A stretch of 64,000 bases of DNA. Source: Mesaphorura yosii. Its lineage: Eukaryota; Arthropoda; Collembola; Poduromorpha; Tullbergiidae. How positions within the stretch are numbered: the first letter of the stretch is position 1; each line of letters starts with the position of its first letter. The position numbers and the translations under genes were made by a program. Below, in pieces: positions 1 to 9,544 of this stretch. Location of the stretch: NCBI GenBank assembly GCA_009869945.1, contig WIXG01000034.1, forward strand, positions 248,001 to 312,000, given 5' to 3'. Below the pieces are notes generated by a model. The model saw only the letters and a program-made list of their open reading frames with translations. It was not told where the DNA came from and made no database searches.

Positions 1-1109
1 CCAAGGGAGATATGGGCTCCATTGTTGCTAGACCTATTCAGGATTACAACCGTCGTCCAATTCTGGGTGGAAGTGGAAACGCTAACCGATACCCAATCTC
101 CAGCAGCAACGACGACAATAACGCGGGACTTGAAGATGAAAACGGCGACGACGAGATGAGAGACGCCACATTCATCAAAGACCCACTCGGGAAGTACGAA
201 AAGTGTCATTCAGTGAATAATATTGTCGTTTGTGCCGATAATACAAATGCTGGATCTGAAAGCAATGGTAAGTGAGTAAAGTAAAGCTTCGATATATGCG
301 AATGAAGAAACCTGACTTCATAAACTTATTTTGGTGATTTAGCGAAAAGTGAATTTAAACACCAACATCACGTTCCAAGTGCAACCCAAAAGCCTTTGGA
401 AACCCGAAGGATAGATTCAAGACCCGCCGGTTCCAATTCGAACAATTATGGCACGGGTCAGTCAAGAATACCGATCTTTCCTCCTTTGCCAGTCAGCTCA
501 GACCGTATCAACCAGAATTATCAACAGACTGACCAGCAATCGACTTACTACCCAAGCAGCAGATACCCGACGGAGTCAAGTACGAATTCCCATTCCAGTT
601 ACTTGGAGTCTCAGTTTCCTAAGCGCAGTCCAAGCCCAATTCCACACCCGGTTTCAGTAGGCTCCACAACAGTAAAGGATCCTGCGCAAAACAGCATGTG
701 TCAAAGATTCTGCGGAGAAGGATCGGTTTGCCGAATAGTTCTCGACCGGCCAGTTTGCGGTTGTCCAGAAGGTGAGTAAGCGAGTCAGCGGCAATGTACC
801 CCAAGAATCAAGCAAGGCAATGTAATATTATTTTGAACTTGTGTTTCAGGTCACACTGGCGATGCAACAGTTCGATGCACTCCGATCTTGAATTCGAAGT
901 ATGATACAAAGAGCTGTCAACGCCATACCGACTGCCCACAGACGGAAGTTTGCCATCAATCTCGCTGTGCGGACCCCTGCGACGAGTCTGCCCGAACGTC
1001 TAGAAGTAATCGCTGTGGTTTTAATGCAGCCTGTCGAGTCATTGAGCATACGCAGCTGTGTAGCTGCGTGGATGGATTCAATGGAAATCCGTACCTCGGC
1101 TGCACATAG
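1..1109 (+). CDS. C-terminal part of a dumpy-like EGF-repeat protein (5' end outside window)
   Basis: Three exons are visible: 1-267 (open at the left edge), 343-771 and 850-1109 (stop TAG). The donors read G|GTAAGTG and G|GTGAGTA, the acceptors TTTAG and TTTCAG, and both introns are phase 1. The first part is a low-complexity Asn/Asp/Ser/Pro-rich stretch. The end holds Cys-rich modules: one ending CGCPEG, then CQRHTDCPQTEVC, and a final EGF-like unit ending CSCVDGFNGNPYLGC. This CxC..GFxGNPY pattern is typical of the EGF modules of arthropod dumpy-type apical matrix and cuticle-attachment proteins, so an extracellular structural role is inferred. No transmembrane segment or ZP domain follows, so it is not the C-terminus of canonical dumpy, which has a ZP domain. 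A poly(A) signal lies at 1274-1279. Exon joining is firm; the family name is tentative because most of the protein is outside the window. Confidence 0.75.
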
Positions 1110-1273
1110 TTAAACGACTGCAGAGATATAATTACGAGTCTTTGTGTGCTTTGTGAGTTTGGAGGAATGCAGGGGTTAATCATTAGTAATTTATTGTTAT
1201 TTAATCAAATGTTGACTAATTTTAAAAGAATGATGTACGGTGAAGCATTCGATGTTGACGGTTGAGAGAAATC

Positions 1274-1279
1274 AATAAA
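1274..1279 (+). terminator. Poly(A) signal AATAAA of the EGF-repeat gene
   Basis: AATAAA lies 165 bp after the stop codon at 1109. It is the only canonical signal before the next gene starts at 1833. I see no gene in 1110-1832; the ORFs there lack splice or coding features. Confidence 0.6.
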
Positions 1280-1832
1280 ACAATGTCTGTGATCTTAAAA
1301 GTCATTAAAATTATCACTTGTGTCTAGTGGCTTTCCTGTCGTAAATTTCTGCGAATCAGAGCATTGGTACTGTGGTATCTGAGAATTGTAAATTCTATTT
1401 TTGCAATTTTTCAATTTTCTTATCAACGTCATCCCCATGCTGTCTTCCGTTTTTGTACGAATTCAGTTTTTATGGTATTAACTTATTGCCAAGGCGGGCG
1501 CCATTCATATGACGAAGCAAACGATCTTGACGTGTTACAGTCACGGAAACTCTAGAACTCTTTCGTCTCTACTGTGCCTTCATTTGTCCTGGAAAAGGAG
1601 AAGACAAGGAGTGTCATTCATCTTTCTGCCTTCGTGCTGCGAAGTTGAACTACTGAAAGACAAAAGCTCTTCTCAAATGGTGAAACTCATTCAAAACCGC
1701 ATTAATTTAAACGTTCTTTGATGATTATCAGAGTCGTTTAGTTAACTTCTTGTTAAAGCCCCATATCTTAACTTGAAAACTTGACAAAGTGATTGGAAGT
1801 TCTAGGAAGATTGTGCAAGCGAGGTTACGAAC

Positions 1833-3289
1833 ATGGGCAAGCATACGAGCAAAATTATTACTCCGTTCCTGATACTCATCCTCGTTTTAGTGGGCACTGG
1901 AGAATCGACGATTTGGAGTGATCCTGAATCTCCTGAAGCAGGTAAGCCTCGACTCACGTTAAACCAACTTACAAGGCATACAAGGGAGATGATAAGAGAT
2001 AGAAATGGATTAGGACTGGTCAAGGAGCAATGCTTTTGACGACGATGTTTATTTTTTAAATGCAATAGAAGTTCCAGCGGGCACTCAACATCATGGGGTT
2101 CCGGACATTCCTGCTGCAGAACTAAATGAAGTGGATATCGGCGACTCCACACCGCCAAAAATGCCAACGACCTTGCATTTGACCTTGAATGAACCGATCG
2201 ATCATGAAGCCGACGAGGACGAGACTCAAATGCGTAAGACTTTTGAAGCGTTTGTTTGTTCCTAATTTATTTCGTGACTACAGAACTATTCGTTTCGTTT
2301 GACGCAGTCGAACGACTAAGGGCACTGAGAATGAAGCAATTAGAAGATGAACGTGATCAGCCGAAAGAGATGGGATCATCAGAAGACAGTTCCGAAGACT
2401 TACTGGTTTCCTTGAAAACTGACGCTACGCTCAAGGCCACCGAGATAACGAAGCCGGAGGAAAGTGAACAAGTCGGACGCCATCATGAAGGATCAGACGG
2501 AAGTGAGACGCCAACACGGAATGAGGTTTCAATCGGCACTGACGATGCGACTGGTGAGAACGTTGACCACGCTGAAGACACTGACACAAAAGAACGTAAG
2601 CCAAAGCGGTGGCGCTTCTGAGCGTTTGACTACGCCTCACTTATCGGAATTAATTCTAGAAATACTTGTCGAAACAGCGACGGACATTGACGCCATGATG
2701 GCCATGAATGATGAGCTTGAACTTACACCAAGGAATGCATTCAGGCTGTTCAAGTTTATTACTGGAAACGTGCACGAAATGATGGACAGGACAAGACGTT
2801 ACGAGCGAGTTAGCGTTGTGCATGATGGACCAAAGGTTGTCGTCGTCGTTGTGCCGATCATCATGCCTCCACCGCTACCGGCGATGGTTCGGCCATTTCC
2901 ATACATGTATCACACCAGTCAATTCCTTGGCCGCAACTTGAAGACAGCCTTTCCTTCGTTCAACCCCATGCTTCCTTCCTTCGGACAACAGCACCTTGAT
3001 GGACCGATGGCTCCCGCCCCTGTCGAAACTGAAAAGACTCCTGTGCCTGAAGCAGCGGAAGGTGAAATCAATGATGCCATCCCTGCGCCTGCTCCTCCTA
3101 AAGAAGAAGATCGCCTGGTTGACTATGCATCTGCTCTAGCTGCTAAGAGTAAGATCAAATCAGTTTTAATGGGACATTTGGGCATTTCTCCAAAGTATCT
3201 GGAATGTCTCATGGCTGTTTTGTTTCGACTTTATTCCAGAACAAAAGGATGCTTCCGAAGGATCAGAGTCGGGCTACTTTCTTCAGTAA
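1833..3289 (+). CDS. Secreted acidic protein of unknown function (366 aa, 5 exons)
   Basis: Exons are 1833-1941, 2069-2233, 2308-2595, 2660-3148 and 3240-3289 (stop TAA). All four introns are phase 1 and GT-AG, and two donors read C|GTAAG. The start is the ATG opening a signal peptide: basic MGKHTSK, then a hydrophobic run (FLILILVLVG), with likely cleavage near GTGES. The mature protein is acidic. Exon 3 carries SSEDSSEDLL and other Glu/Asp-rich sequence. Exon 4 has a Met-rich segment, a VVVVVV run followed by a Pro/Met stretch, and a Pro/Ala/Glu tail; the protein ends SGYFLQ. I recognise no domain. It lies just upstream of another secreted protein gene with the same kind of gene structure (4152-5370), so the two may be old tandem relatives, although no residue similarity is obvious. 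A poly(A) signal lies at 3437-3442. Confidence 0.7.
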
Positions 3290-3436
3290 CCCTTGGCTCG
3301 CAACTTCACGTGTCCGTGCCATAACGGTCAACGGTGACTCGTCTTAGCACAGCTTCCACACATAAATTACTCTCTAATTTCTTACTTACTCCCAAACCAT
3401 CTCCTACTACATGTGAATTCCATTGCAAAAATGTGA

Positions 3437-3442
3437 AATAAA
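3437..3442 (+). terminator. Poly(A) signal AATAAA of the first secreted acidic gene
   Basis: AATAAA lies 148 bp after the stop at 3289. The stretch 3290-4151 otherwise holds only the 3' untranslated region and the presumed promoter of the next gene; no coding region is supported there. Confidence 0.55.
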
Positions 3443-4151
3443 ACGTATTTTCCTTGACGTTGCAGTTTCTTCTGTAGTATGTGGATATTTATTGTTTTCT
3501 GCCTGCCTTGTATCTTTGACCAAAATGCGCATCACATTTCTTAATGCGTTGGTTCTGTCTGCTGTTGATAAGCGGTCAAGGTCTGAATTGCGAGTTTGCG
3601 ATGAATCATCGGGTATAATGAAGAGCTCGTCAGTTTCAGTTTCACATTTTGTAAAAGTATACTTCCTACCTTGTAACCTTTGCACCCTGTCTGTCGTTCA
3701 TTCGTCGTTGTCTCCTGCACTACCTTCATAAAAGCACGCCATGCCAAGCCACAGCGTAATGCAACCTTAACACAAAGTAAAATGCCAGAAAAATCCAACG
3801 CATATTTGTGTTTAGCTCAGTCTACTAGAACTTTCTACGCATTCACCACATCACACGCAGCACGCCGCTGGTCCGCCATCGCGAGTACGCGTATTTTGAC
3901 CGGAGTTGGTGGTTTACTATCTTTCGTGGGTATTTTACCCGCACAGAAGCACTCCTTAGCGTTTTTGGCTTAGCATTGAGTGCAGGAACACAGTCGATAG
4001 TTACAGAACTCCATGTCAATTTCATTCCACGCCTTGCTCTCCTTCTGAACAAACGTGCCGTTAATTCCATCTCAAACGCAAAACTGCAAAACCTTCCAAA
4101 TATTAAATTTTTGATTGCGAACCGGTACGAAGTTGTTGGTTACTGGCCGAC

Positions 4152-5370
4152 ATGAATTTCTTGGTCATATTTGCCATCGTCTGCTTCGTCGGCAGTTGCT
4201 GCGAAGGTAAGTTTGGTGCAGGGAAAAGAAACAGATTGCAATGCAGTGAGACAAACCAGGCTCCGCGTGCTGTGCGCAGGCTCTCCGCTCCTTCCAGCAA
4301 ACAAGGCGGAGCTGGACCCGCAGCCGCTGCGCTCCCCTGATGAGGTGGAGCCTGAACTTTTTGGCCTTTCTGACACGGACGAAGACGTAGGTAAACGGTC
4401 CCCGATTATGCACCCGAACGGAACACCAATAATGTCCGGAATGCACCACGTAATGCCCGACGGTGAACTTATGGATGGAGAATCACACGCAGCATGGCAA
4501 ACTGATGGGGAAGCATCTAACAGACATCGTAAGTTCCAATTGTAATTTAAACTCAATACGCTTTTCACATAACGCAGTTGGGAACACTGGTTTTCACTTT
4601 CGGATAAAATCTTCTACCTCAGTTCTAAGTCCCTAAAGAAGGCATTTTTCATTTCTTTCATTAGTCGTTGTCAAGAGAGACGTTGACTCCCTTCGAGATC
4701 ATACTGACTTGGTCGAGGAGGATGACGCCGCTTTTGGAGAAGAAGAAAACATGGTTACCAGACCGTACAACGAGACATTCCACTACAACCTGATGCGTGC
4801 CTTGAGTGGCAAAGCTGAGAACGAGGTTGATGCCGATGAAAACGAAAATCTGGACGGTAATCGTGAAGAAGTTGACGATGCAGAATTCAATACACGGGAG
4901 GCACGAGATGAGACAGACCCTGCACGGGTCAAAGAGCGTGGTAATGGTGGGGAGCAAGAGAAGCTTATTAGCGCCATCGACAACCGTAAGTTGCGGTCAC
5001 CATTTTGAATACGAATCCATCCACGCTTTCTTTCATTCGCATGTTGACGTTTACCTCTCAACGCGTGAGTCATCGTGATCGAATGAGGATAAGGCATCCA
5101 TCAATCGTATAAGGTGTACTGGTGTACTATTTTATTGCTTTATACTTCACAGCTATTCAAAGGCATGAAGTGCTGACGAAGGTGCTGAAATCATTCGTGA
5201 AGCTGTATGAAGTCGTCAAGAGTGTTTTGAGTGACAAACAAGGCGCCGAAGATTCCAATGAAGCTAACAGCACTGACACTGAATTGGTCGAACTTGAAAA
5301 GCGTGCCCACGCAAACTTCACCGCAGTCGGTGGTGTTCACGACGGCGATAATAATCGAGAACGGGAATGA
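4152..5370 (+). CDS. Second secreted acidic protein of unknown function (274 aa, 4 exons)
   Basis: Exons are 4152-4206, 4298-4528, 4665-4985 and 5153-5370 (stop TGA). All introns are phase 1, with donors G|GTAAGT, C|GTAAGT and C|GTAAGT. The first exon is almost exactly the signal peptide (MNFLVIFAIVCFVGSCCEG). The mature chain is strongly acidic (VEEDDAAFGEEEN, then ENEVDADENENLDG), with a possible dibasic site (VKRD) and two N-glycosylation sequons (NET, NFT). The last exon starts with a likely helix (HEVLTKVLKSFVKLYEVVKS). I recognise no domain family. The gene follows 862 bp after the other secreted acidic gene and shares its all-phase-1 structure. Possible roles include a cuticle, haemolymph or precursor protein, but none can be shown. 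A poly(A) signal lies at 5594-5599. Confidence 0.7.
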
Positions 5371-5593
5371 CGAGAGGCGCACAATTCATGCCGATGCCTT
5401 CCGCGCTGTCCCGGCTTGAAGGATCGATACGAAAAGAGACACTGCACCTACGAAACCCGTAGGCTCCAGATTTAGTAAATGGTTCAAAATTTTGCGAATG
5501 CCATGTATGCATTATGCACATGCTTTAAAATTGTTACTTTAAACACTTTTGTTACTTAATTACAATTAGTACTTGCTTTACAGAGATTCGGCT

Positions 5594-5599
5594 AATAAA
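5594..5599 (+). terminator. Poly(A) signal AATAAA of the second secreted acidic gene
   Basis: AATAAA lies 224 bp past the stop at 5370. Bases 5600-5961 up to the NDUFA11 start show no coding region and should contain that gene's promoter and 5' untranslated region. Confidence 0.55.
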
Positions 5600-5961
5600 T
5601 TACTTGCAGCATATTTGCCTGGTGTTTAGTCGTTTTTGTGATTGGATTCTTCTCTTCTCTTCTAAGACTGGACGTTCGATTGATACACATGCTACGAATG
5701 CAGTGGTGAGAGGTTGCGACAAAGAGAAAAGAGTGGATATACGGTCCTCTAATGCCTGCGACTGAGGTTCACTTCGCCTGATCTCCTGTCTACCAAAGTA
5801 TGAATTCGCAGTTCGCAAATATTTTTTAGTTTACCTTCAGTTTTTGCTGGTAAAAGTAATAATTTCTTGAAGAAGTGTGTTAATGCTGATTATCACAGCT
5901 GAGCTGAACGGCTGAAAACTCGGAAGCATTTGCATGGGCGTAAGCTAACACCACTGGAATC

Positions 5962-7194
5962 ATGTCGCAGACAGTGATTTATGATCCTGTGAAGGACTAC
6001 ACCAAACCAGCCCATCTTTTGAGGCCCACTTACAACGACCAGCCGGGTTTCATGGATATATTTAAGGGGCCTGATGATGAAGACTTTCTGAATAAGGCGG
6101 CGAGAATGCTACGTGTCACTGCCCCAACCACAATCTTCTTTAGCACGTTTGACTGTATCCTATTCACGCAGCCTGCGGTAAGTCCAACTCGAAAAAGATA
6201 AGATACGAATTGTTGTAAATTGTCCCATTGTTCCCCGAGAATTGTTTCAAGACGGATGTTCCCTGAGAATTGTTCCACAGTAAATTCTTTCCAGACACTT
6301 CCTTTCCTGCTCTTTAACAAAGGGACTGTAGACCTTTGTCTAACACGACAGCTGTGGTTCTTCGTAGCAGATGCATAATCGTATTTCATGCAGCTTAGCG
6401 GGTTTTCGTTATTAACATAAGAGTCAAGTTCTTAACACAATTTGACATCGCTGAATCCGAATCTGAAAGAATTCTTTGATGGAAACGCTTCCAACGCGAG
6501 TTACAGCGCTTCTATGACCCATAGTGCACTCCAGCCGCATAATTATCTGTACAACGTATCGTCTTGACCAGGCTGCACTCCAGTGATTTGACAACTCATT
6601 CATTCTAATTCTGTTTTTCAGAATATTCTTGGTGCTGCTGCGCGAGGATGGTACTGGGGTGTTCCCCTCATTGGAGGTGGTCTGGCCTACAACTGCACGG
6701 TTACAGCACTTAGCTCCGTAAGAGGAAAGTCGGATCACTTAAACCATGTAGGCGGAGGTTTTGTTACAGCTGCTGTTCTTGGAGCTGCAAGTAAGGGACT
6801 GTCCTAACAGCCGCTTGCCGTTAGGCATTAAACCAGACCACTGACCCACGTGGAAAAAGTGGAAACCCTGACAAGCTTGACTTTTCTAGGGAGAAATACG
6901 TACTTGGGAGTCTGCATGGGTTTAGTTCTTGGGTTTTCTGGAATGTTATGCAAGGACGCCGTGATCCACGACTACCGAGTAATACCTGAGTTAGAGGCAA
7001 GGCTTGCCAGACGCGGGAATGCGTATACACACATGATGGACTGGTCTGCACTTCCGTTGTACCCAAAAGTTGACGAAGTTACGAAGGCAAACCTCTCACA
7101 AAGGAGCTATTGGGCACGAAGCGAAGAAGACGCTAAGAAGTTGATGGAGGAAAGTGATTTCGACTTTAATGAATGCATCAGAATGAGTCAATAG
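5962..7194 (+). CDS. NDUFA11: NADH dehydrogenase (ubiquinone) 1 alpha subcomplex subunit 11 (B14.7)
   Basis: Exons are 5962-6177, 6622-6790 and 6890-7194 (stop TAG), giving 229 residues. Intron 1 is phase 0 and intron 2 is phase 1. NDUFA11 is an accessory membrane subunit of respiratory complex I, related to the Tim17/22/23 family, in the mitochondrial inner membrane. The N-terminal YDPVKDYTKP region, the Gly-rich helix of exon 2 (ARGWYWGVPLIGGGLAYNC), the GGGFVTAAVLGAA helix and the following helix (NTYLGVCMGLVLGFSGMLC) match this family's four-helix plan. The C-terminal tail after the last helix (from KDAVIHDYR) is hydrophilic and rather long. Intron 1 carries degenerate GGAACAATT-type repeats (see the repeat at 6208-6285). 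The gene converges on PIG-P, with poly(A) signal at 7306-7311. Confidence 0.85.
6208..6285. repeat. Degenerate GGAACAATT-type repeat in NDUFA11 intron 1
   Basis: On the minus strand this stretch reads several imperfect units built on GGAACAATT or GAAACAATT, spaced irregularly, for example GGAACAATTCTCAGGGAAC and GAAACAATTCTCGGGGAAC. The two units sharing CAATTCTC.GGGAAC are the clearest. The core is the same as in the minisatellite at 61,491-61,640. This short, diverged array is the only notable structure in the 444-bp intron. Confidence 0.5.
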
Positions 7195-7305
7195 TCGAGT
7201 CAACCAAAGTTCATCACTGTCCTGTTGTAGATATAGTTAGAAAGTGCGAGATCCCTACGATTCATCATGATTGAATTATAAGTTGTTCGATGTCGAAAAG
7301 TAGTC

Positions 7306-7311
7306 AATAAA
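7306..7311 (+). terminator. Poly(A) signal AATAAA of NDUFA11
   Basis: AATAAA lies 112 bp after the NDUFA11 stop. It sits about 35 bp from the opposing PIG-P signal, so the two convergent transcripts should end within a few bases of each other. Confidence 0.7.
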
Positions 7312-7346
7312 CTGCCAACTTAAAGTCTCTCATATTTGTTAAGACT

Positions 7347-7352
7347 TTTATT
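7347..7352 (-). terminator. Poly(A) signal of PIG-P that contains the PIG-P stop codon
   Basis: On the minus strand the end of PIG-P reads AAG AAA TAA AAG, so the stop TAA (7350-7348) lies inside AATAAA (7352-7347). No other canonical AATAAA follows on this strand before NDUFA11. The predicted 3' untranslated region is therefore only about 10-30 nt. Confidence 0.6.
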
Positions 7353-7827
7353 TCTTCGAATCACGACTGTACAGCAATTTACAAACTCCACTTAAATCCA
7401 TATCCGATGCTGGAGGAATTGACTGGTGATGAACATCTGCGAATTCGAAATCTTCCTCTACTTTGTCCTTTTGCGATCGACTCCGCTTGGATTTGGGTTT
7501 CATTCCTGCAGAAAATTCATCAGTCAGGGAATTTATACTGTCGAGGTCGCCACCATGCATTGAATGCATTGCTGGATAAATGCAGAAGGCAAACATAAAC
7601 AAAGTTGTACAAAAAAGTATTGGAATGGCAGCTGCCCAGTATTTCTGTGGAGGCTCGTAGGGCCAACTCATTGTCCAACTCCGAGGAATAAGAATCCAAG
7701 CAAAATAGAATATTATACATAGAATAAAGAATATGAACATGACAAAGCCATAAATTCCGCGTGGCTCTTGTGGAGATGGTGAGTGTTCTCCGGTGATTGA
7801 AGTTGGCGTTGGGGCGCTCGTACTCAT
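7348..7827 (-). CDS. PIG-P: Phosphatidylinositol N-acetylglucosaminyltransferase subunit P
   Basis: This is a single-exon reading frame of 159 residues starting at ATG 7827-7825. PIG-P is a small membrane subunit of the endoplasmic reticulum GPI-GlcNAc transferase, which carries out the first step of GPI-anchor synthesis. Family hallmarks are IYGFVMFIFFI (helix 1, from about residue 25), the WPYEPPQKYWAAAIP segment leading into helix 2, LDSINSLTDEF after it, and the C-terminal IPPASDMDLSGVCKLLY. A Lys/Arg-rich insert (PKSKRSRSQKDK) and an acidic patch make it somewhat longer than the human protein of about 134 residues. It is on the same strand as Pcc1, with only 210 bp between Pcc1 stop and PIG-P start. 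A possible splice acceptor (ACCCGATCAG) lies a few bases before the ATG, so the 5' untranslated region may be spliced. Confidence 0.92.
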   Translation of the reverse strand: MSTSAPTPTSITGEHSPSPQEPRGIYGFVMFIFFILCIIFYFAWILIPRSWTMSWPYEPPQKYWAAAIPILFCTTLFMFAFCIYPAMHSMHGGDLDSINSLTDEFSAGMKPKSKRSRSQKDKVEEDFEFADVHHQSIPPASDMDLSGVCKLLYSRDSKK

Positions 7828-8037
7828 TCTTTTCTGATCGGGTAGAACTCGTCGGGGTTAGGCAGTTTGCGCAGCGATGGATCAGCAACTGTTCAACTAG
7901 ATGACTGGACTCGTCAGTTAATTCACCTTCAAAATTACGTACACCTCTTAATACTTTTGCTATCGAATTCTAGAGCAGAGATGAGAGGTCTGAAACTCAC
8001 CTGACGCTGACAAGTGACGAAGCTCTGAACTTCGCTG

Positions 8038-8427
8038 TTATCTCTTCAGTGAAAACTTCTCAATAGTTTTCTGTACCAAAACCAAGTGGTCGAAGAGCGT
8101 ATTAGAAGAAAGGCGGATCTGTCTAAGCTCCTTCGCGGATAGGTTTCTGTTAACAGCAATGATATGATGAGAATAGTGATGAAATGATACCTTGAAATCG
8201 TAAGACTTAAGTTTCGCTTCGGCTTACATTTTGAGGCTATTTCCGTCCAACTCTAGCGTTTTCGTGACTTGACTTCTCTTCGGTTCTCTATCAACTCGTA
8301 ACGAGTTGTATGCAATTTCTGCTTCACGCTCCGTTTGAAACGGTACTGTTAGCAGTAGATTTGGAAGCGCCGTGAAAGTTGTGGAAGACGATGAAGTTTC
8401 ACCGGCACCAGACGAAGTAGATGTCAT
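8038..8427 (-). CDS. Pcc1: EKC/KEOPS complex subunit Pcc1 (LAGE3 family)
   Basis: There are two coding exons, 8427-8228 and 8146-8038 (stop TAA), giving 102 residues. The donor is AT|GTAAGC, the acceptor TAACAG and the intron phase 2. Pcc1 is the small dimerising subunit of KEOPS, which makes the t6A modification at position 37 of ANN-decoding tRNAs. Exon 1 carries the conserved LTVPFQTEREAEIAYNSL followed by DREP. Exon 2 carries ELRQIRLSSNTLFDHLVLV followed by a short helix. Both match LAGE3/Pcc1 proteins in order and length. The start at 8427 is the only ATG in frame and opens a short Ser/Thr-rich leader. No AATAAA follows the stop before PIG-P. Instead a good donor (CAG|GTGAGT, around 8001) lies in the gap, which suggests a transcript shared with PIG-P. 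The gene is divergent from mS33. Confidence 0.9.
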
Positions 8428-8877
8428 AGTCAAAACACAAGAATTTATGGGCCGAATTCTTATGGCTTTTAAGGTTGTTTGCTTATTAGATGTTAGATCT
8501 TGGAAGGAAAGATCAGTTGTTCTTTCACTAAAACACGTGCTCCGGGCTCCAGCGCAGTAAAGTTGTGTGATGAATTTCAAGCCACAAAAAAGCACGATGC
8601 AACCGCGGGTTTTCAAGATTCTCCTCTTGCCTGTTCGCTCGTTTTGGTCGCAATTACGGAAAGTTCAGATTTCGGAGTTCACCAAATCCAGCTCAAGTGA
8701 AGAGTGAAACTGATAACTCTGAGCTCAGACAGAATGAAGTGATTATAGTTCATTTTTGGGAGTTTAGTTGGCGTGATCGTCATCATTCACTCATCCTATC
8801 CAAAAGCGGGCTTGGGGTTTGGAGTACTGCGTTCCTGAGGTCTACCTGCCTGCAGCTTTTAACTTTCATTGGTAATC
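8428..8877. promoter_or_regulatory. Divergent promoter region between Pcc1 and mS33
   Basis: This 450-bp gap separates the start codons of two oppositely directed genes and must contain both 5' untranslated regions and core promoters. Reading frames extend through parts of it but lack ATG starts or family similarity. I cannot point to a TATA box or a defined transcription start. Confidence 0.4.
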
Positions 8878-9255
8878 ATGGCGCTTCCATTTTATAACTA
8901 TCTAAAACTAATGCAAAAAGACACCGTCTACGCCCGGAAGATGCTGAGGCTAAGCAATCGAATATTTGGAAACGTATCGAGGCCCACAACAGAACCTTCC
9001 ATGAAAGTCGTGAAGATTTTATCAGCAGAGCCACACTACAAGCGGGACACGGTCGTGAACTATTACCCACGCCATGTTGAGACAGCTCTGTTAATAAAGA
9101 GTTTACGCGCATATGGACTGTATCGTGACGAACATGAAGACTTCAAAGAAGAGATGATCCGTCTCCGTGCTCTGCGGGGAAAGGTCAGGCCGCCGAGACG
9201 AATACCGAAGCCAAAAGAAGCAAAGGAGGCCTCGGTGCCTGTGAAAACGACGTAG
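8878..9255 (+). CDS. mRpS33: Mitochondrial small ribosomal subunit protein mS33
   Basis: This is a single coding exon of 125 residues. The ATG at 8878 was chosen because upstream codons in the same frame are not ATG and the context TCATGG is good. mS33 is a metazoan and fungal component of the mitochondrial 28S ribosomal subunit. The family core is clear: RLSNRIFGNVSRPTTEPSMK, VVKILS, YYPRHVE, and the highly conserved LRAYGLYRDEHEDFKEEM leading to RLRALRGK. The C-terminus is basic and Pro/Lys-rich, as is usual. The stop lies 27 nt before a likely 3'-UTR intron (9283-9350). The gene is divergent from Pcc1 and convergent with bystin. Confidence 0.92.
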   Translation: MALPFYNYLKLMQKDTVYARKMLRLSNRIFGNVSRPTTEPSMKVVKILSAEPHYKRDTVVNYYPRHVETALLIKSLRAYGLYRDEHEDFKEEMIRLRALRGKVRPPRRIPKPKEAKEASVPVKTT

Positions 9256-9282
9256 CTAATTTCAAAACGACCTGAGCTAATA

Positions 9283-9350
9283 GTAAGTTTAGTGTCAAAC
9301 AGAAGTTACAAAGATAAACATTTTAAACATATCCGACTTTTGTTTTACAG
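9283..9350 (+). other. Probable 68-bp intron in the 3' untranslated region of mS33
   Basis: The donor AG|GTAAGTTT-like sequence (TA|GTAAGT) and the acceptor TTTTGTTTTACAG flank an AT-rich 68-bp stretch of the same size as other introns here. It starts 27 nt after the stop codon, inside the distance that normally escapes nonsense-mediated decay. No canonical AATAAA for mS33 is visible between 9351 and 9480. Confidence 0.45.
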
Positions 9351-9461
9351 AAACCATGAGACGATCTCTGTAGTGTGGTTGGTTGGACTGGACTCGACGA
9401 ATCCAAACTTTGTCATTGTGTAGTTAAACGACGAGAACAAGAATGTCAGATTCTAAATACT

Positions 9462-9467
9462 TTTATT
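9462..9467 (-). terminator. Poly(A) signal AATAAA of bystin
   Basis: On the minus strand AATAAA lies 78 nt after the bystin stop (9547-9545). A weaker ATTAAA overlaps the stop region at about 9540-9545 and could be an alternative. Confidence 0.6.
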
Positions 9468-9544
9468 TAGAAGCGAATGCATGTTAACAGTTGAAAAACG
9501 TGTACAACTAGTCTTAAGAAATCTGTAATAACAATAATATTTAA

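Noticed and set aside
1364..1721. Two overlapping plus-strand ORFs between the EGF gene and the first secreted gene
   Set aside because: They lie downstream of the EGF gene's poly(A) signal, have no splice links, and their composition is that of untranslated sequence.
5890..5912. TATCACAGCTGAGC, resembling the start of the miR-2 family
   Set aside because: Only the first 9 bases agree and there is no hairpin partner nearby.
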